64,000 nucleotides of DNA, taken from Cyanobacteria bacterium SZAS LIN-3 (lineage in GTDB: Bacteria; Cyanobacteriota; Vampirovibrionia; Obscuribacterales; Obscuribacteraceae). The position numbers and the translations under genes were made by a program. Where the stretch lies: positions 1 through 64,000 of the forward strand of contig JAFEAV010000025.1 of assembly GCA_018266215.1 (NCBI GenBank). The letters run 5' to 3'. The notes beneath the pieces were generated by a model, which did no database searches, was not told the origin of the DNA, and worked only from the letters and a program-made list of their open reading frames with translations. This document shows, piece by piece, positions 61,378 to 64,000 of the stretch (within the stretch, counting starts at the first letter, position 1; each line of letters starts with the position of its first letter).

Positions 61378-61797
61378 TAAAACCTCCCTGAAGTCATCCG
61401 GGCCCCCATAGAATGGGCGTGAGAAGTCATACGAAACTTTCCCACCGGCACGATTGAACTTTGCCGCTGCTAATTACGTTATCTGTATTACCCTTCGGAC
61501 GAATCTTTGTTGGGTAACAACCTTTTTATACCCCCACCCCCCTTTTTCTAACTTTGCTCAAAAATCGGAAAAGGGGATGGACCAGGTATGGAAAGTTTGC
61601 ATAACGGATCGGCCTCGATCGCATATACACTAGACTGCATGCGGGTTTCCCTCGGCACTTTTAATAAGTTTGCCGGACCAAAACCGTTATAATCTGGCTC
61701 GCGTACCTGGATTAAGAATCGGTCGCTCGCATTTCAAAGGTGTTGTCGGTTGGGCGTCGGCTTAGCCTTCTAGCTTATCTATTTGAGGAGATTTAAT
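61378..61797. promoter_or_regulatory. Divergent control region between the Crp/Fnr gene and recA
   Basis: This 420-base gap has no gene that I can support. It holds a TATAAT at 61688-61693 facing recA without a good -35 box at the usual distance. There is a TTGTT-N4-AACAA inverted repeat at 61507-61520, and an unusual C-rich block after it (about 61531-61547). I found no Gram-positive/cyanobacterial-type or E. coli-type LexA box by eye. The recA Shine-Dalgarno GAGGAG is at 61785-61790. Confidence 0.45.
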
Positions 61798-62946
61798 ATG
61801 GCGTTAGGCACTAAAGAGAAAAACCAAGTGGATAAAGATAAAGCCGCTGAAAAAGCGTTGAAATCCGCCCCATCAGTCGACAACAAAAACAAGGACAAAG
61901 ACGGAGCCCCTTCCCAGGAGCGTCTCAAGGCCCTCGGACTGGCCCTGGACAGCATCAAGAAGCAGTACGGCGACGGCTCCATCATGAAGCTGGGCGATAG
62001 CCGCCACGGCGCAGTGGAAGTAATCTCCACCGGCGCCCTTTCCCTGGACGTGGCTCTCGGCGTCGGCGGCCTGCCCAAGGGCCGTATCATCGAAATCTAC
62101 GGACCGGAATCCTCCGGTAAAACCACCCTGGCCCAGCACGTGGCCGCCGAAGTCCAGCGCAAAGGCGGCATCGCCGCCATCGTGGACGCTGAGCACGCCA
62201 TGGACCCGGAATATGCCCGCGCCCTCGGCGTAAACGTAGATGAGCTGCTCATCTCTCAGCCAGACACCGGTGAACAAGCTCTGGAAATCACCGAACAGCT
62301 GGTGCGCTCCGGTGCTGTTGACGTTGTAATCGTAGACTCGGTCGCCGCCCTCGTACCCAAAGCTGAAATCGAAGGCGAAATGGGCGACAGCCTCCCCGGT
62401 CTGCAAGCCAGATTGATGAGCCAGGCCCTGCGCAAACTCACCGGTATCGTCAGCAAGACCAATACCATGGTCATTTTCATCAACCAGTTGCGTCAAAAGA
62501 TTGGCGTCATGTACGGCAATCCTGAAACAACAACCGGTGGCAACGCGCTCAAGTTTTACGCTTCCATCAGACTCGATATCCGCAAGATTGAAACTCTGAA
62601 AAAAGACGGCGTAGAAATCGGCAACCGCGTCAAAGTCAAAGTAGTCAAAAACAAAGTGGCTCCGCCTTTCCGCATTGCCGAATTCGACATCATTTACGGC
62701 CGCGGCATCAACACCGCCGGTTGCATTCTCGATATCGGCGCCGAAATGGACATCATCAAAAAATCGGGCACCTGGTTCAGCTACAAAGAAGAGCGCATCG
62801 GTCAGGGACGTGACCAGGCGCGCACCTTCCTCGAAGCTCATCCCGACATGCTCAAGGAAATCGAAACCCGAGTCAAGGCCGAAATCGCTCAGGGCACACC
62901 AATGCCCGCTAAAGAAGCCAAGGTAAAGGACAAAGACAAGGACTAA
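61798..62946 (+). CDS. recA: Recombinase A
   Basis: A 382-residue RecA. The ATG at 61798 is preferred over one at 61783, because GAGGAG (61785-61790) is seven bases upstream and the earlier codon is inside that site. The first 45 residues are an unusually long Lys/Asp-rich extension; the conserved part starts near [26 protein letters not shown]. Walker [10 protein letters not shown] is near residue 101, then [16 protein letters not shown], the L1/L2 loops ([40 protein letters not shown]) and Walker [13 protein letters not shown]. The C-terminus is again Lys/Asp-rich. It catalyses strand exchange and works with AddAB encoded close by. One palindrome core occurs at 62730. Confidence 0.97.
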   Translation: MALGTKEKNQVDKDKAAEKALKSAPSVDNKNKDKDGAPSQERLKALGLALDSIKKQYGDGSIMKLGDSRHGAVEVISTGALSLDVALGVGGLPKGRIIEIYGPESSGKTTLAQHVAAEVQRKGGIAAIVDAEHAMDPEYARALGVNVDELLISQPDTGEQALEITEQLVRSGAVDVVIVDSVAALVPKAEIEGEMGDSLPGLQARLMSQALRKLTGIVSKTNTMVIFINQLRQKIGVMYGNPETTTGGNALKFYASIRLDIRKIETLKKDGVEIGNRVKVKVVKNKVAPPFRIAEFDIIYGRGINTAGCILDIGAEMDIIKKSGTWFSYKEERIGQGRDQARTFLEAHPDMLKEIETRVKAEIAQGTPMPAKEAKVKDKDKD

Positions 62947-62970
62947 TCAGTCCTTAGCGAGACAAACACG

Positions 62971-63008
62971 GGGCTGGGGTGATGGCAAACTCACTCCAGC
63001 CCTTCTTC
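62971..63008 (+). terminator. Rho-independent terminator after recA
   Basis: A 12-bp stem (GGGCTGGGGTGA 62971-62982 with TCACTCCAGCCC 62991-63002, one G-T wobble) with an 8-base loop is followed by a T-rich tail (ttcttct). Confidence 0.8.
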
Positions 63009-63154
63009 TAGAGTTATCGATTTAAAATCTGCGAGTCAGTCCCACGGTCAGCAAAAGCACGAGCAAGAAGAAAAAACGCAAGCCTGTCCCGCCAAAGACA
63101 GACAAAGCCGCTCCACCGAAAAAGCCCTGGGCGGGGCAGCTGATCACCGCCGCG

Positions 63155-64000
63155 GTGAGCGGGACAATACTCGGCCTGGCCTGTCCCGGCTTTGAACAAT
63201 GGTATCTGGCCTGGGTCGGCCTGGCCCCTTTCTTTCTGCTTATAGCCATCGATCAGGCAAGCTGGAAGCGCATGCTCACAGCCTTTGTCTACGGCCTGGC
63301 CTACAATCTGACCTACCTGCACTGGTATCTGGGCCTCGCCCCCTTAGACTGGCTGGGCTTCCCCGGCATTCAGGGCAATTTACTGGCCAGCTGCGCCTGG
63401 CTCATCGCCTCCACCCATCAGGCTCTGGCCTTTGGATTTTTCGCCCTGGCCGCCGGCAAAATTCCAATGAGCGGCTCTTTTACATTTAAAAAAGCCGGCG
63501 ACCAGTGGCAGTTACCGGCTCTCGTTTGCCTGCCGCTTCTGTGGATTTTGATCGTCAATCGCATCTGCAATGCCCAGGACCTCATGGGTGTCCCCTGGAC
63601 CCAGCTCGAATACACACAATACAAACAAACTTTCCTGCTCCAGGCCGCTTCCATATTTGGAGGCATCGGTGTCTGCGCCTTGATGGTGATGGTCAATGTC
63701 ACCCTGGCATCGCTCTTTGCCACATTTAAAAACAAGGCCGACTTCAAACCATTGCGCGCCCAATCGAAAGAAGCAGCCTACTACCATTGCCTCGGTGCGG
63801 CCCTGATCGTGGCGGCGTTTGGGGCCATTGGAATATGGCAAACCGATATCGGTAGAGTTGAAGCGACAACACCGGTCGCCGTTATCCAGGGCGGCATAAA
63901 TATAGACATGCAAAAGAGTCAGCGCACTTATTCGCTGAGCGACCTGACCAAGATTTACGACGGGCTTCTGGCCGGATGCAAAGACGAGCTCTGCATCATG
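63155..64000 (+). CDS. lnt: Apolipoprotein N-acyltransferase, N-terminal part (3' end outside window)
   Basis: The frame runs off the right edge. It begins with a typical Lnt membrane region (LGLACPGFEQWYLAWVGLAPFFLLIAID, FVYGLAYNLTYLHWYLGL), followed by VPWTQLEYTQYKQTFLLQAASIFGGIGVCALMVMVNVTL. The nitrilase-like domain starts at TPVAVIQGGINIDMQKSQ, where the catalytic domain normally begins. It adds the third acyl chain to lipoproteins at the inner membrane, consistent with the lipobox proteins in the window. The first usual start codon in frame is the GTG at 63155. However, the frame is open back to 63026 and encodes a Lys/Pro-rich segment with no ATG, GTG or TTG, so the true start is uncertain. 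A 12-bp palindrome lies at 63842-63853. Confidence 0.85.
   Translation, partial: MSGTILGLACPGFEQWYLAWVGLAPFFLLIAIDQASWKRMLTAFVYGLAYNLTYLHWYLGLAPLDWLGFPGIQGNLLASCAWLIASTHQALAFGFFALAAGKIPMSGSFTFKKAGDQWQLPALVCLPLLWILIVNRICNAQDLMGVPWTQLEYTQYKQTFLLQAASIFGGIGVCALMVMVNVTLASLFATFKNKADFKPLRAQSKEAAYYHCLGAALIVAAFGAIGIWQTDIGRVEATTPVAVIQGGINIDMQKSQRTYSLSDLTKIYDGLLAGCKDELCIM

Noticed and set aside
61400-61797. LexA/SOS box before recA
   Set aside because: No GAAC-N4-GTTC or CTG-N10-CAG type site could be found by reading both strands.
1-64000. CRISPR array, insertion sequence or prophage
   Set aside because: No regularly spaced direct repeats with spacers, no transposase or integrase motifs and no phage structural genes were seen. 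The only iterated sequence is the short palindrome, whose spacing is irregular.

Overview
The window reads as an ordinary chromosomal stretch of a Gram-negative-type bacterium. It has apolipoprotein N-acyltransferase, lipobox-bearing proteins, an RND efflux pair and many signal peptides. Genes are tightly packed and often overlap by 1-26 bases. There are many TPR, WG-repeat, roadblock and eukaryotic-like kinase proteins, an archaeal-type (probably non-discriminating) aspartyl-tRNA synthetase and an MGDG-synthase-like glycosyltransferase. This mix would suit Candidatus Melainabacteria/Vampirovibrionia (Obscuribacter-like), but that placement is inference from content and style; no 16S is present. 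I see no insertion sequence, CRISPR array or prophage.

Layout. 0-7.5 kb: 3' end of alanine dehydrogenase, exonuclease III, a tail-anchored proline-rich protein, then a minus-strand run (epimerase with SRPBCC domain, WG-repeat lipoprotein, CAP protein, sarcosine-oxidase-like flavoenzyme). 7.6-14.1 kb: TPR protein, divalent-metal RND adaptor and pump, and a degenerate hemerythrin-like protein. 14.2-24.5 kb: a membrane TPR protein, two tandem EF-hand-like paralogues, a secreted TPR protein and mutS. 24.6-31.9 kb: secreted proteins, a roadblock protein, uppS, a YqeG phosphatase, a hydrolase/glycosyltransferase pair and a secreted lipase-like protein. 32-35.3 kb: the Asp-tRNA synthetase behind a leader-peptide attenuator, an ATP-grasp protein, and a structured non-coding region before a thioredoxin-like gene. 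35.4-43.3 kb: a surface-polysaccharide set (MBOAT acyltransferase, SGNH-like partner, GT-C-type transferase, GH99-like protein) and an unknown protein. 43.5-51.6 kb: ferritin-like protein, topoisomerase III, LRR-like protein, GNAT and glycogen phosphorylase. 51.6-60.5 kb: tRNA-Arg(CCG), addB, addA and a Ser/Thr kinase in one minus-strand run. 60.7-64 kb: Crp/Fnr regulator divergent from recA, then the start of lnt.

Two observations stand out. First, the Asp-tRNA synthetase at 32246-33577 is preceded by a short open frame with six consecutive Asn codons, an antiterminator segment and a perfect terminator abutting the Shine-Dalgarno. This is the architecture of ribosome-mediated attenuation, here apparently sensing Asn-tRNA(Asn). 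Second, the palindrome CGATATCG, often extended to AACCGATATCGGTT, occurs 39 times by my hand reading where about one is expected. It lies inside genes, at gene ends and between convergent genes, like the HIP1 element of cyanobacteria but with a different sequence.
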